Position numbers and translations under genes: made by a program. Under the pieces are notes generated by a model, which did not search any database, was not told where the DNA came from, and worked only from the letters and a program-made list of their open reading frames with translations. From positions 1 through 17,350 of the forward strand of contig CAJKWK010000059.1 of assembly GCA_905203555.1 (NCBI GenBank): a DNA stretch of 17,350 nt, in the 5' to 3' direction. Positions 1 to 7,546 of the stretch are shown here, piece by piece. Position 1 is the stretch's first letter. Every line of letters starts with the position of its first letter. The DNA comes from an uncultured Lachnospiraceae bacterium. Lineage in GTDB: Bacteria; Bacillota; Clostridia; Lachnospirales; Lachnospiraceae.

Positions 1-63
<63 letters not shown>

Positions 64-232
64 TGTTTGTCTTGGTCAAGAATCACTACTAGCAATTCTT
101 TCCCTCTTTACTGTTTTGGTTTGTTTTCAAACCGTTCTTAAAAATTTTCTCTCAAGAAATTTTCAAGGGTTGTTGTCTATTGTTTAGTTATCAAGGTTCT
201 TTCTTTGTTCTGTCTCAAGCGACAGCTTTAAT
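64..232 (-). other. 16S rRNA operon leader
   Basis: This is the transcribed spacer between the rRNA promoter and the 16S 5' end, read on the minus strand. It holds no credible gene. It contains a stretch of the CCTTGATAACTAAACA type, common in Firmicutes rRNA leaders and spacers, and complementary A/T-rich arms around 137-165 (GAAAATTTC and GAAATTTTC) that could take part in pre-rRNA folding or processing. The folding role is inferred. Confidence 0.5.
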
Positions 233-261
233 AGATTATCATATCTGTCAGCTTTTGTCAA
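233..261 (-). promoter_or_regulatory. rRNA operon promoter
   Basis: On the minus strand TTGACA (261-256) is a perfect -35. The -10 is either GATAAT (240-235, 15-bp spacer) or TAATCT (238-233, 17-bp spacer). Immediately upstream (262-292) lie A- and T-tracts that resemble an UP element. The next product downstream is the 16S rRNA. A short perfect hairpin (293-310, GATATCC-tttt-GGATATC) separates this promoter from the upstream tRNA gene. Confidence 0.75.
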
Positions 262-358
262 CACTTTTTTAAAAAGTTTTTTAACTTTTTTTGATATCCT
301 TTTGGATATCATCGATAACCTTGTGTGAGATATCTTTTACACCTCTAAGATTATCAAA

Positions 359-446
359 CGGAGAAAGAGGGATTTGAACCCTCGCGCCGGTCACCCGACC
401 TACACCCTTAGCAGGGGCGCCTCTTCAGCCTCTTGAGTATTTCTCC
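359..446 (-). tRNA. tRNA-Ser (anticodon GCU)
   Basis: The minus strand folds as a class II tRNA with a long variable arm. The acceptor stem GGAGAAA (446-440) pairs with TTTCTCC (366-360), with a G discriminator base at 359. The T arm contains GGGTTCAAATCCC. The anticodon loop CTGCTAA places GCU at 412-410, reading AGC/AGU serine codons. The 3' CCA is not encoded: the base after the discriminator is T. It is transcribed toward the 16S gene from its own strong promoter. Confidence 0.96.
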
Positions 447-512
447 AAATTCTGAAATATGACCTGTATTTAACAGGACAATATTTAATTGTTTTGCAAC
501 AACGCATAGGTT

Positions 513-541
513 ATTATACTAAAGAGACTTCCCCTTGTCAA
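513..541 (-). promoter_or_regulatory. tRNA-Ser promoter
   Basis: This is a perfect consensus vegetative promoter on the minus strand: TTGACA (541-536), a 17-bp spacer, then TATAAT (518-513). An A/T-tract block at about 545-585 sits upstream like an UP element. The start site should fall near 506, about 60 nt before the tRNA. The stretch 447-644 contains nothing else recognisable. Confidence 0.88.
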
Positions 542-644
542 CGAAAATAAAACATTTTTTTATTTTTATTTTTAATTTTTATTTTCACAGCTTATAATGT
601 GTTTTCTCCGTCTTTTTCTTCTATGATATTGGGTTTCTTTTCTA

Positions 645-902
645 CTATATTCCTAATATACTTTTTATCTCCGGTATTGATTTCCCTTCTGAACGTAATT
701 TCATAATATATTCTATTTGTTTTACACTTTCTTCTCTTTTATATCTTCTCGTCAGATTTTCTTCTTCCTGCTCAAATGGCAGCATCCCCTCTTCTGTGTA
801 AAACTTTAATGTGCTATATCTGCTTTCTGTCAATCGGACTAACTCTCCAATTGTTACATATTCCGAAGCCAGAATCTTCTCCATACTTCTCTGTCGTGAC
901 AT
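645..902 (-). CDS. Mini MerR-family DNA-binding protein (HTH only)
   Basis: This 85-residue protein carries a MerR-type winged helix. The helix-turn-helix is around residues 14-32 (EYVTIGELVRLTESRYST), followed by the 'LKFYTEEGML' wing typical of MerR proteins (usual form: LRYYEeeGLL) and a recognition/dimer-entry helix ending GKSIPEIKSILGI. It stops where other MerR proteins begin the long coiled coil and effector domain, so no ligand-sensing part is present. The Shine-Dalgarno is weak: only purine-rich sequence precedes the ATG at 902, and M7 is an alternative start. It lies 68 bp downstream of the 299-residue gene on the same strand with no terminator between, so the two are probably co-transcribed. 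Its target is unknown. The call as a DNA-binding MerR-like protein is fairly secure. Confidence 0.82.
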   Translation of the reverse strand: MSRQRSMEKILASEYVTIGELVRLTESRYSTLKFYTEEGMLPFEQEEENLTRRYKREESVKQIEYIMKLRSEGKSIPEIKSILGI

Positions 903-970
903 AGACTCAACTCTTTTCTTTCTCTCTTTTCTACTTTTTTATCTCTTCTTTTTTATCTCTCACATTCTTT

Positions 971-1870
971 CTACCAATATACAGGAACAATGTTTGCTCC
1001 CTGGATTGGCACTTTATACGCTCTTTTTGTAAATGGGAAAACACGATAATAGGAATTATCAATTTTTAAAAGTGTCTCACTTCCTACTTTTACTTCCTCT
1101 ACATAATGTCCCATTTTACATAAATGTTCCATTATCGCAGTTCTTCTTTCTGTTACATTCGTACCAAAAACTACAAAATCAATAAAGATTGCTTTCCTTC
1201 TCTCCAAAAATGGAAAAATAAGATTCACGCCTTCCATATATGGATTCTTAAACAATTTTTTCTTAGCATTTAAAAACTTTCCTACAAAATTTTCCAATGT
1301 ACTGTGAAATTCTGCCTGCCACAAAGCTCTGTATTTCACACTTTTCACTGATAAATCCAGCATTTTCTCTTGAACTTCATTTTGCTCTGTTACAGAGAAG
1401 AGATCATGAATGCATCCACTTTCTCTATGCAGCCATAGTAAAAGCGCACACTCCAGACTGATTTCTCCTTCATCCAATATTTCTGCACGCAACCCTTCCC
1501 TGAGACGCAGATAAATACTTTCTTCACTTCGATATGCCTTTAATTCTACTCCAGCAGTGTAATAATCCATATCACATCCGAGGAGATCCGGAACCTGTTC
1601 CATCCGTCCGTCTTTCTCTAATTCTTCTGCCATTTGAGTTTCTATCTTCTTGCTTTCATTTTTCTTTAAAGATTTTGCACGCTCAACTGCCTCATCTAAC
1701 ATTGAAATAAATTTTTCTTCTTCACAATCTTCTGTCTGTAGCATACCTTCCATTACCTTCGCAGCCGCAATTCCACGCAATACAGCTTCCTTCGCAATGG
1801 ATGGATGCAAACTTTCTAATCCATTTAAAGCAATAACAGCATATTGTTGAGATAATGTCAATTCTTTCAT
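971..1870 (-). CDS. Unrecognised 299-residue cytoplasmic protein
   Basis: I do not recognise this protein with confidence. It has no signal peptide and no membrane segment. It begins with a helical block (residues 1-45, LTLSQQYAVIAL...EAVLRGIAAAKVMEGML) faintly reminiscent of GPP34/GOLPH3-like helical domains. A charged, Glu/Lys-rich helical stretch follows (about 48-95). The middle is mixed helical (about 120-190), and the C-terminal half is basic and aromatic, ending VPVYW. The start is well supported: AGGAGG lies 7 nt before the ATG at 1870, and a consensus promoter lies upstream. The small MerR-like gene follows in the same direction, suggesting a two-gene unit in which the regulator could control this operon. 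That link is inference from order only. Confidence 0.75.
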   Translation of the reverse strand: MKELTLSQQYAVIALNGLESLHPSIAKEAVLRGIAAAKVMEGMLQTEDCEEEKFISMLDEAVERAKSLKKNESKKIETQMAEELEKDGRMEQVPDLLGCDMDYYTAGVELKAYRSEESIYLRLREGLRAEILDEGEISLECALLLWLHRESGCIHDLFSVTEQNEVQEKMLDLSVKSVKYRALWQAEFHSTLENFVGKFLNAKKKLFKNPYMEGVNLIFPFLERRKAIFIDFVVFGTNVTERRTAIMEHLCKMGHYVEEVKVGSETLLKIDNSYYRVFPFTKRAYKVPIQGANIVPVYW

Positions 1871-1899
1871 CTTAAATCCTCCTGAATATGAAACGAATT

Positions 1900-1927
1900 T
1901 TACTTACTACTTATTACTTACTACTTA
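1900..1927 (-). repeat. Four tandem heptamers TAAGTA(G/A) in a 5' UTR
   Basis: On the minus strand four consecutive 7-bp units read TAAGTAG, TAAGTAA, TAAGTAG, TAAGTAA. They begin 7 bp after the -10 element of the promoter at 1935-1962, so they form the very start of the transcript that encodes the 299-residue protein. They are not coding. Confidence 0.85.
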
Positions 1928-1934
1928 TGATTTA

Positions 1935-1962
1935 ATTATATGTTTTTTCCCGATCTTGTCAA
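1935..1962 (-). promoter_or_regulatory. Promoter of the 299-residue protein / mini-MerR unit
   Basis: Minus strand: TTGACA (1962-1957), 16-bp spacer, TATAAT (1940-1935). Both hexamers are perfect. Transcription should start near 1928, at the heptamer repeats. Confidence 0.8.
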
Positions 1963-1976
1963 TATATTTCATAAAT

Positions 1977-2017
1977 AAAAAAAATCTCGAAGATCACTTT
2001 TCCATCTTCGAGATTTT
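1977..2017 (-). terminator. Rho-independent terminator after plsC
   Basis: A perfect 14-bp inverted repeat (2017-2004 with 1994-1981, core ATCTCGAAGAT) and a 9-nt loop are followed on the minus strand by an uninterrupted run of T. It lies 47 bp past the plsC stop codon and closes the 566-residue-protein/plsC transcript. Confidence 0.92.
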
Positions 2018-2063
2018 CAATATCACATATTTTTTTATTTTCATTTATATTCTTTTATATACT

Positions 2064-2774
2064 TTATATATTTTCATTTATTTTCTTTTGAATCCGATTC
2101 TGAACTAATTCTGCAATTTCCGTAGTTTTCATATCTTTATACTCTTCATATAAAAGAGGTTCCATAAAATGCACTTGCACTGTAACCGGTTTGATGGAAT
2201 TTGTGTCAAATGGTTTAAAGGAATCAATCAATGCAACCGGTACAATCGGACATTTTGCCTTTGTGGCAGCTTTAAAACTTCCACCCTTAAATTCTCCCAC
2301 TTGATTTCCGTTTTTCGAACGTGTTCCCTCCGGAAATATAATAAACACCTTTCCATTTTTTACGTCATTTGCAACATTCATAATGACTTTTAACCCTTGA
2401 CGTACATCTTCTCTGTCAATGGCATACGCTTTTATACATGCGAATACCTGTTTTAAGAACTGTATATTCGCCAATTCTTTTTTTGCAACAACTGAAAAAG
2501 GTCTCGGACATACTTCCATAATTGCAAGTGTATCGTACATTCCCTGATGATTTGGAAATAGAATGCACCCTCCTTCTTTCGGAATATTTTCCAGACCATG
2601 TGCATCAATTGTTACATTTCCACCTTTATTTGCTCTATGGTCAATAAATTTCAATAATTTAAAATGCTCTTCTTCTGTATATTTATCAACATGTGATGCA
2701 TGATAACACAGTTTAATCCAAAAAATCGGTACTAACAAAATATTTCTGAATACCATCAACAAGATTCGTTTCAT
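2064..2774 (-). CDS. plsC: 1-acyl-sn-glycerol-3-phosphate acyltransferase (PlsC family)
   Basis: This membrane-associated acyltransferase probably transfers an acyl chain to lysophosphatidic acid to make phosphatidic acid in phospholipid synthesis. The catalytic NHxxxxD motif is present as NHQGMYD (residues 75-81; H76 and D81). The substrate-binding FPEGTRS motif is at 147-153, followed by FKGG. A hydrophobic N-terminal helix (about 4-22) anchors it at the membrane. At 236 residues it has the usual length for PlsC. An in-frame ATG at 2825 would add 17 residues, but it lies upstream of a hairpin and has no ribosome site. GAGG at 2786-2783 stands 5 nt before an ATG at 2777 and 8 nt before the one at 2774, so I chose 2774. 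It follows the 566-residue membrane protein gene in the same direction. The acyl donor and precise acceptor cannot be read from sequence. Confidence 0.92.
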   Translation of the reverse strand: MKRILLMVFRNILLVPIFWIKLCYHASHVDKYTEEEHFKLLKFIDHRANKGGNVTIDAHGLENIPKEGGCILFPNHQGMYDTLAIMEVCPRPFSVVAKKELANIQFLKQVFACIKAYAIDREDVRQGLKVIMNVANDVKNGKVFIIFPEGTRSKNGNQVGEFKGGSFKAATKAKCPIVPVALIDSFKPFDTNSIKPVTVQVHFMEPLLYEEYKDMKTTEIAELVQNRIQKKINENI

Positions 2775-2790
2775 CATCTTTTCCTCATCT

Positions 2791-2820
2791 AAATTGCCAG
2801 GCTGATCCCCCTGGCAATTT
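2791..2820 (-). other. Intergenic hairpin between the membrane-protein gene and plsC
   Basis: An 11-bp perfect inverted repeat (AAATTGCCAGG with CCTGGCAATTT, 8-nt loop) lies after the stop codon of the upstream gene and just before the plsC ribosome site. On the minus strand only a short TTT follows, so it is a weak terminator at best. It may attenuate plsC expression or protect the upstream mRNA 3' end. A longer T run follows it on the plus strand, but no plus-strand gene ends there. Confidence 0.7.
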
Positions 2821-2845
2821 TTCATCTTTTTATTTTATTCACTTA

Positions 2846-4546
2846 TTATTTCACAATTGTAATGATAACCGGTGCTTCTTCCCAATCCCAGAATGCATCA
2901 TAATTCAAAAATAGATATCCCTCTCCGTCCAATGCATCTCCATATCGTAAATTTGCATCTTTGTCCATATACGACGATACCGTAAGTTCTTCTGTTTCTG
3001 CTCCATCTTCTTCTATTCTGGTAACATATACTCTATACCCATTATCCGGAATTCCATATATTGTTTTATTGATCGCTAATGTAAATTCTTCCAACTCCTG
3101 TTTTCCATTATAACAAATACTGACTGCCGTTTTTTTCTGACTGTTACTCAACTGCAGAGATTCCGGCGTTTCTGTTCGAGAAAAGCTGTTCTTACTTTCA
3201 GGATTTGTATAGATCCTCTTACTTCCATCAATACTTGTCTGAACCCCGTAAATTCCTTCCGCTAATTGAACCGGCTGCATCGCATACATTCCATTCTGAA
3301 TGTCCAATAAATCTGCATCTTCTTTTGGCAGATTCACATACCATCCGGTCATCAATAAAAATGGAACTGCCGGCTGCATCCAGGAATTGCTATAAATACT
3401 CTCCTGAGGCATAAATTCTCTTTCATTCCAAGCTAAAAGTTTTATTTTTTCATCAAAATAATTTTTAGGAAGTACAATTCCCCGGATCTGTACTTCATAT
3501 TTGTTAGCACTCTCCTCTAAAAGTGCCTGCAGTTCCTGATTTTCCGGCATTTCTTCCATTGTCAGACGCTGCTCAACTGTTTCTACAGTAATATCCGGCA
3601 AATAATAGTCACAATTTCCGTTTTTTGCAGTATGGCTTCCATACAAACGCTTTGCCTTTACCTTCTGGCTCTTTTCTCTGATCGCAGTTTCCTCTTCTAT
3701 AAAAGAATCAAATGTGCCGTCATACTTCGTATGAAAATATCCATCCTCTATTGCACCATCACTTCCGGCTGAGGAATTCCATAATAACTTTCCATTTTCC
3801 TGCCCCGTAATCTCATTTAACGTTTTCTGAAAAGCCTGTTTGATTTCCTTTTCCTGAAGATTGTCAAAACAAATATAATCTGATTTTCCCTTTTCTGAAA
3901 TAGCATACATTACACGATTATAAGAATCTTTTTCGTAAATATAATAAGCCGTCAATTTATCTTCTGCATCTCCATACAGATATGCCTTATCAGCTTCCAG
4001 ATCCTGCTCTGTATACCCGGTATCTCCATATTTTTCATTCAGATATTCTGCTGCCTGCTTGCAAACCTCCTTTTGTCCTGAACCATTGATTGCCGAAATC
4101 ACGCCTCCACAAATACTCAAAACCACAATCATAACAACAAACCCAATCAAAAGCGGTTTCGTTCTACTTTTTCTAATTGGGTTTACAGACATACTCTGCC
4201 CTTCTGTATTCTGTTTTGGAATCTGCGCCTGTGCATATTTCACAATTTCTGATGCAAGCAGCGCTTTATCCGTCTGGTCCGAAGAATGATAACTTTGTGC
4301 GCGCTCTGCCATTCTGTCTACAATCAAACGAATAACGTCTCCCTGCAGCGGATAAGCTCTTGCAATATCCAGTAATATTTTCATTGAAGAAATATCAGCC
4401 TCTTCTGTAAATTCATTATCAAAAAACTTTTTCCATTCTGAATACGCACTTTTATTTTTTATCCGCATCAGTTCATACATGCGTTGTTCTAAATTTACTT
4501 CATGATTTTCTGCATGATTACTTTCATGATTTTCTGCATGCTCCAT
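2846..4546 (-). CDS. Unrecognised single-pass membrane protein, 566 aa
   Basis: I do not recognise this family. The cytoplasmic N-terminus begins with a duplicated octapeptide HAENHE(S/V)N (encoded by a 24-bp tandem repeat near 4500-4545). A helical region of about 100 residues follows (LEQRMYELMRIKNKSAY...), then a basic stretch and one membrane helix at about 132-152 (LLIGFVVMIVVLSICGGVI). The remaining 400 or so residues should lie outside the cell and are rich in Tyr, Asp and Glu, with beta-like segments toward the end. By topology (positive side before the helix) the N-terminus is inside. An ATG at 4552 is 3 nt from AGGAGG, while the one at 4546 has the normal 9-nt spacing, so I chose 4546. 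Co-directional with plsC. Surface sensing or envelope function would be a guess. Confidence 0.8.
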   Translation of the reverse strand: MEHAENHESNHAENHEVNLEQRMYELMRIKNKSAYSEWKKFFDNEFTEEADISSMKILLDIARAYPLQGDVIRLIVDRMAERAQSYHSSDQTDKALLASEIVKYAQAQIPKQNTEGQSMSVNPIRKSRTKPLLIGFVVMIVVLSICGGVISAINGSGQKEVCKQAAEYLNEKYGDTGYTEQDLEADKAYLYGDAEDKLTAYYIYEKDSYNRVMYAISEKGKSDYICFDNLQEKEIKQAFQKTLNEITGQENGKLLWNSSAGSDGAIEDGYFHTKYDGTFDSFIEEETAIREKSQKVKAKRLYGSHTAKNGNCDYYLPDITVETVEQRLTMEEMPENQELQALLEESANKYEVQIRGIVLPKNYFDEKIKLLAWNEREFMPQESIYSNSWMQPAVPFLLMTGWYVNLPKEDADLLDIQNGMYAMQPVQLAEGIYGVQTSIDGSKRIYTNPESKNSFSRTETPESLQLSNSQKKTAVSICYNGKQELEEFTLAINKTIYGIPDNGYRVYVTRIEEDGAETEELTVSSYMDKDANLRYGDALDGEGYLFLNYDAFWDWEEAPVIITIVK

Positions 4547-4590
4547 ACACATAATCCTCCTGCGTTTAAAACTCGCTTTTATCTATATAG

Positions 4591-4619
4591 ATTATATGTT
4601 ATTTTCTATTACATTTCAA
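4591..4619 (-). promoter_or_regulatory. Promoter of the 566-residue membrane protein gene
   Basis: Minus strand: TTGAAA (4619-4614), 17-bp spacer, TATAAT (4596-4591). The -35 overlaps the stop codon of trpZ (4616-4618). No terminator is visible between trpZ and this promoter, so read-through from the tryptophan operon into this gene is possible. Confidence 0.75.
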
Positions 4620-5446
4620 ATATTTCTATTTTGTGTGTTTCTATTTTGTGCAGACAACAAAATCCGATCATTATCCAATTCTTTTCCACATCCCTGTTGG
4701 AATCTTTTCAATAAATCTTCTACCGTAAGTTTTTTCTTTTCTTCTGCTCCAATATCCAGCACGATTTTTCCTTCAGACATCATAAATGTCCGATTTCCAA
4801 GTTCTAATGCCTGCTGCATATTATGTGTGATCATCATACAGGTGATTTTTTCTCGTTCCACGATTTCTTTTGTTAAATTCAATACCTTTTCTGCTGTTCC
4901 GGGATCCAGTGCCGCTGTGTGTTCATCCAATAATAATAACTTCGGTGTTACCATCGTTGCCATCAAAAGCGTAAGCGCCTGCCTTTGTCCTCCGGAAAGC
5001 AATCCCACCGGCTGATTCATCCGATCTTCCAATCCCATATCCAGCAATCTAACTTTTTCTTGAAAATATTTTTTATCCTTTTTGCTGATCCGACTAAATG
5101 AATTTCCACTTTTGGAAGAGCGCAGATATGCCAATGCAAGATTTTCCTCAATTGTCATCCCCGGAGCAGTTCCACCCATCGGATCCTGAAACAGTCTTCC
5201 AATCTGACGGCTTCTCTTATGCTCCGGCAAAAATGTCATTTCTTTTCCATCTAATACAATAGACCCCTCATCTACATAAAATGTTCCGGCGACAGCATTA
5301 AACAATGTAGACTTTCCGGCTCCATTTGAACCAATGATCGTAACAAAATCCCCATCCTCTAATTTCATAGACAATCCGGAAATAGCTGTCTTTGCATTCA
5401 CCGTTCCCGGATGAAATGTCTTGGATATATTTTTTAATTCTAACAT
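4616..5446 (-). CDS. trpZ: ABC importer ATP-binding protein, probable tryptophan uptake
   Basis: This is the ATPase that powers the importer formed with the two upstream genes. All nucleotide-binding motifs are intact in its 276 residues: Walker A GSNGAGKST (39-47), Q-loop Q87, signature LSGGQRQ (150-156), Walker B plus D-loop LLLLDEHTAALDP (170-182) and switch His at 208. The ATG at 5446 lies 1 nt past the permease stop codon, with AAAGGAG 9 nt upstream, indicating translational coupling. The last residues are a repeat-derived tail (QNRN-T-QNRN-I) from a 15-bp tandem duplication at the 3' end, outside the conserved domain. The class is certain. The substrate rests on the T-box of the operon and on the similarity of the set to the TrpXYZ family. 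Confidence 0.9.
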   Translation of the reverse strand: MLELKNISKTFHPGTVNAKTAISGLSMKLEDGDFVTIIGSNGAGKSTLFNAVAGTFYVDEGSIVLDGKEMTFLPEHKRSRQIGRLFQDPMGGTAPGMTIEENLALAYLRSSKSGNSFSRISKKDKKYFQEKVRLLDMGLEDRMNQPVGLLSGGQRQALTLLMATMVTPKLLLLDEHTAALDPGTAEKVLNLTKEIVEREKITCMMITHNMQQALELGNRTFMMSEGKIVLDIGAEEKKKLTVEDLLKRFQQGCGKELDNDRILLSAQNRNTQNRNI

Positions 5447-5447
5447 A

Positions 5448-6356
5448 TTACTCTACTCCTTTCCGGGATGCTGCAAATTTTCGTTTTTGAAATTGCATCT
5501 GCTTTTTCATTGTAGGAAATGCGATCGCCAATGCAACAACGATTGCAGTCAATAATTTTAATCCTTGCACCGGAACAATTTTTGTATAAAGTACAATTGC
5601 ATAAATCAATCGATAAATCACCGAACCAGTCACTGCAGCTATGACTCCTTTTGTAACTGTTCGATGTCCAAGAACAGTCTCTCCAATAATCAAACAAGCA
5701 AGTCCGATTACTACAATTCCGGTTCCTCCATTAATATCAGCAGCATTTTGATACTGCCCAACCATTGCTCCGGATAAAGCCGTCATTCCATTTGCAATAC
5801 AAAGTCCTACTGTAATAGTAAATACCGGATTAATCGAAGAGGCTCTGACCATTTTCATATTATCCCCTGTTGCCCGAATAGAAAGTCCCATACGGGTTTT
5901 TAAAAATAATAAAAGAACGATTCCTACTACTGCAACAATGAAAAATGTAAGCAGGATGTCCGCATATCTTCCTCCTATTTTTGTCTTTCGAAATAGACTA
6001 AAAATCGTTTCTGTTTTCAAAAGACTTACATTGGAACTCCATCCCATAACCATTAAATTCACAGTATAAAGTCCTGTATTTGTTACGATTCCTGATAAAA
6101 TAGAAGGAACTCCCAGCTTTGTCTGCAGAAGGGCTGTTACCCCTCCTGCACATGCTCCTGACAAGAATGCAGCTGCAATTCCAAGATACGGATGCCCTGC
6201 TGCTGCCATTGTTACAGAAACAGCTGCTCCTAATATAAAACTTCCATCTGTTGTCAAATCTGCAATATCTAAAATGCGATAACTCAAAAACAATGCCATC
6301 GCTACCAGTGCATATAAAAATCCCAATTCAAGTGCCGTCTGTATAATATAACTCAC
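5448..6356 (-). CDS. trpY: ABC importer permease, probable tryptophan uptake
   Basis: This polytopic inner-membrane permease belongs to the branched-chain-amino-acid/LivH-like fold found in TrpY-type importers. About 8-9 hydrophobic segments run along its 302 residues, including the family-typical N-terminal stretch (YALVAMALFLSYRILDIADL...DGSF) and the ATPase-docking loop (RMGLSIRATGDN followed by RASSI). An in-frame ATG at 6371 has only A-rich repeats in front of it. A GGAGG (6369-6365, overlapping that ATG) stands exactly 8 nt before a GTG at 6356, which I take as the start. It lies between the lipoprotein and ATPase genes of one operon. The substrate is inferred from the operon's T-box. 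Confidence 0.88.
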   Translation of the reverse strand: MSYIIQTALELGFLYALVAMALFLSYRILDIADLTTDGSFILGAAVSVTMAAAGHPYLGIAAAFLSGACAGGVTALLQTKLGVPSILSGIVTNTGLYTVNLMVMGWSSNVSLLKTETIFSLFRKTKIGGRYADILLTFFIVAVVGIVLLLFLKTRMGLSIRATGDNMKMVRASSINPVFTITVGLCIANGMTALSGAMVGQYQNAADINGGTGIVVIGLACLIIGETVLGHRTVTKGVIAAVTGSVIYRLIYAIVLYTKIVPVQGLKLLTAIVVALAIAFPTMKKQMQFQKRKFAASRKGVE

Positions 6357-6411
6357 CGGAAATTCCTCCATTTTTCATTTTTCATTTTTCATTTTTCTTA
6401 TTTTCTTCTCA

Positions 6412-7422
6412 CTATTCTTCTGTCGTTTGTACTTCTACAATTTCTCCAATATCCTTCAAAATCATATAATCCATTCCAAGTGTTTTGGCTGTTTCTGTAT
6501 TAACTGTAATTACTCCGCCATCCATGAGATGATAATCTACCATCTCATCCATACCTTCTGTAATTGCACGATAAGCGAGATCTGCTGTTTCTGTTCCTAA
6601 GTCTGTATAATTAACACCACATGTAATATATGCTCCATTTCTTACAAAAGAATCTGCTCCTGTATAATGTGGAATCCCTGCTTCTGCAAGTTTCTCATAG
6701 ATTGCAAGCTCTGCCGCCATAATAACGTTGTCTGTTGGTGTAAAAATTGCATCTACACCTTCTGCAATCAAAGAAGATGCTGCTGCGATAACTTCATCAT
6801 TTGTAGATGCTGTCTGCTCTACATATTCGATTTTAGCTTGGTCTAAATATTCTTTTGCATCTTCAATCGGCTTTTTCGAATTGACTTCAGACAATGAATA
6901 AAGAAGACCTACTTTTTTAATTTCCGGATTTTCTTTTTGCATCATTTCCAAAATAAACTTTGTATTCAATGCATCGCTTGTTCCTGTAACATAATCAATT
7001 CCGGTAAGTTCTGCTGATTCCGGATCCGATACTGCCGCGTAAACGACCGGAATATCCATACCTTCCGCACAGGAAGTCATTACCTGAGCTGCCAGTGTAG
7101 CAACCGGAATAATTACATCTACTCCTTCTGCCACTGCCTGATCTCCGATCTGCTTTAACGTTGTCTGTTCTCCCTGACCGGAATAAATATCATATTCAAT
7201 CTCTACATTCTTTTCTTCACTGATTTCTTCTAACTCTGCTGCAACGGCATTTGCAATTTCATCCAATGATGGATGATCCATCTGCTTTACGATTGCAACC
7301 TTATAAGATTCTTCTGTATCTTTTCCATTAGACTCAGATCCTGCCTTTTCTGTGCTGCATCCTGTTACCATACCTACTGTCATTGCCATTCCCAACAATA
7401 CTGCTAATACTCTTTTTTTCAT
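6412..7422 (-). CDS. trpX: ABC importer substrate-binding lipoprotein, probable tryptophan-binding
   Basis: This 336-residue extracellular binding protein is of the ABC_sub_bind (TrpX-like) family. A lipoprotein signal peptide is clear: MKKR, a hydrophobic stretch, and lipobox VTGC with the modified Cys at residue 22. After a Ser/Glu-rich linker comes the periplasmic-binding-like fold starting YKVAIVKQMDHPSLDEIANAV, with later family-like segments DVIIPVATLAAQ, PVVYAAVSDP and AIFTPTDNVIM. The start at 7422 has AAGGAG 9 nt upstream. It is the first gene after the T-box leader and is followed by the permease and ATPase. In Gram-positive bacteria this gene trio with a tryptophan T-box is the predicted tryptophan transporter. 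Binding of a related aromatic amino acid cannot be excluded from sequence alone. Confidence 0.9.
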   Translation of the reverse strand: MKKRVLAVLLGMAMTVGMVTGCSTEKAGSESNGKDTEESYKVAIVKQMDHPSLDEIANAVAAELEEISEEKNVEIEYDIYSGQGEQTTLKQIGDQAVAEGVDVIIPVATLAAQVMTSCAEGMDIPVVYAAVSDPESAELTGIDYVTGTSDALNTKFILEMMQKENPEIKKVGLLYSLSEVNSKKPIEDAKEYLDQAKIEYVEQTASTNDEVIAAASSLIAEGVDAIFTPTDNVIMAAELAIYEKLAEAGIPHYTGADSFVRNGAYITCGVNYTDLGTETADLAYRAITEGMDEMVDYHLMDGGVITVNTETAKTLGMDYMILKDIGEIVEVQTTEE

Positions 7423-7512
7423 GATTTTTCTCTCCTTTTTCTTAAATATATGTTCTCACTGATACAAAGCTGCCAGGAAAGAGTTTGAAGAAAATACCTG
7501 ATTGAAGTAAGT

Positions 7513-7546
7513 AAAAAAAGCGCCTCAAGCTAATGCTTGAGACGCT
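7513..7546 (-). terminator. T-box leader terminator
   Basis: A 12-bp stem (AGCGTCTCAAGC with GCTTGAGGCGCT, loop ATTA) is followed by a T run on the minus strand. Its 5' arm contains CTCAAG, complementary to the TTTGAG just before the T-box bulge, giving the mutually exclusive antiterminator. Confidence 0.93.

Noticed and set aside
1900..1927. Heptamer repeats as DnaA-trios (plus strand reads CTACTTATTACTTACTACTT)
   Set aside because: They resemble trio strings, but there is no DnaA box or GC-rich spacer nearby and the position is a transcript start far from oriC.
2775..2825. Longer plsC starting at 2825 with 17 extra residues
   Set aside because: The extra codons run through the hairpin and have no Shine-Dalgarno. 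The ATGs at 2777/2774 follow a GAGG at proper spacing and match the usual PlsC N-terminus.
2791..2840. Plus-strand terminator (hairpin followed by T runs)
   Set aside because: No plus-strand gene ends here; the T richness is the A-rich leader of the minus-strand genes.
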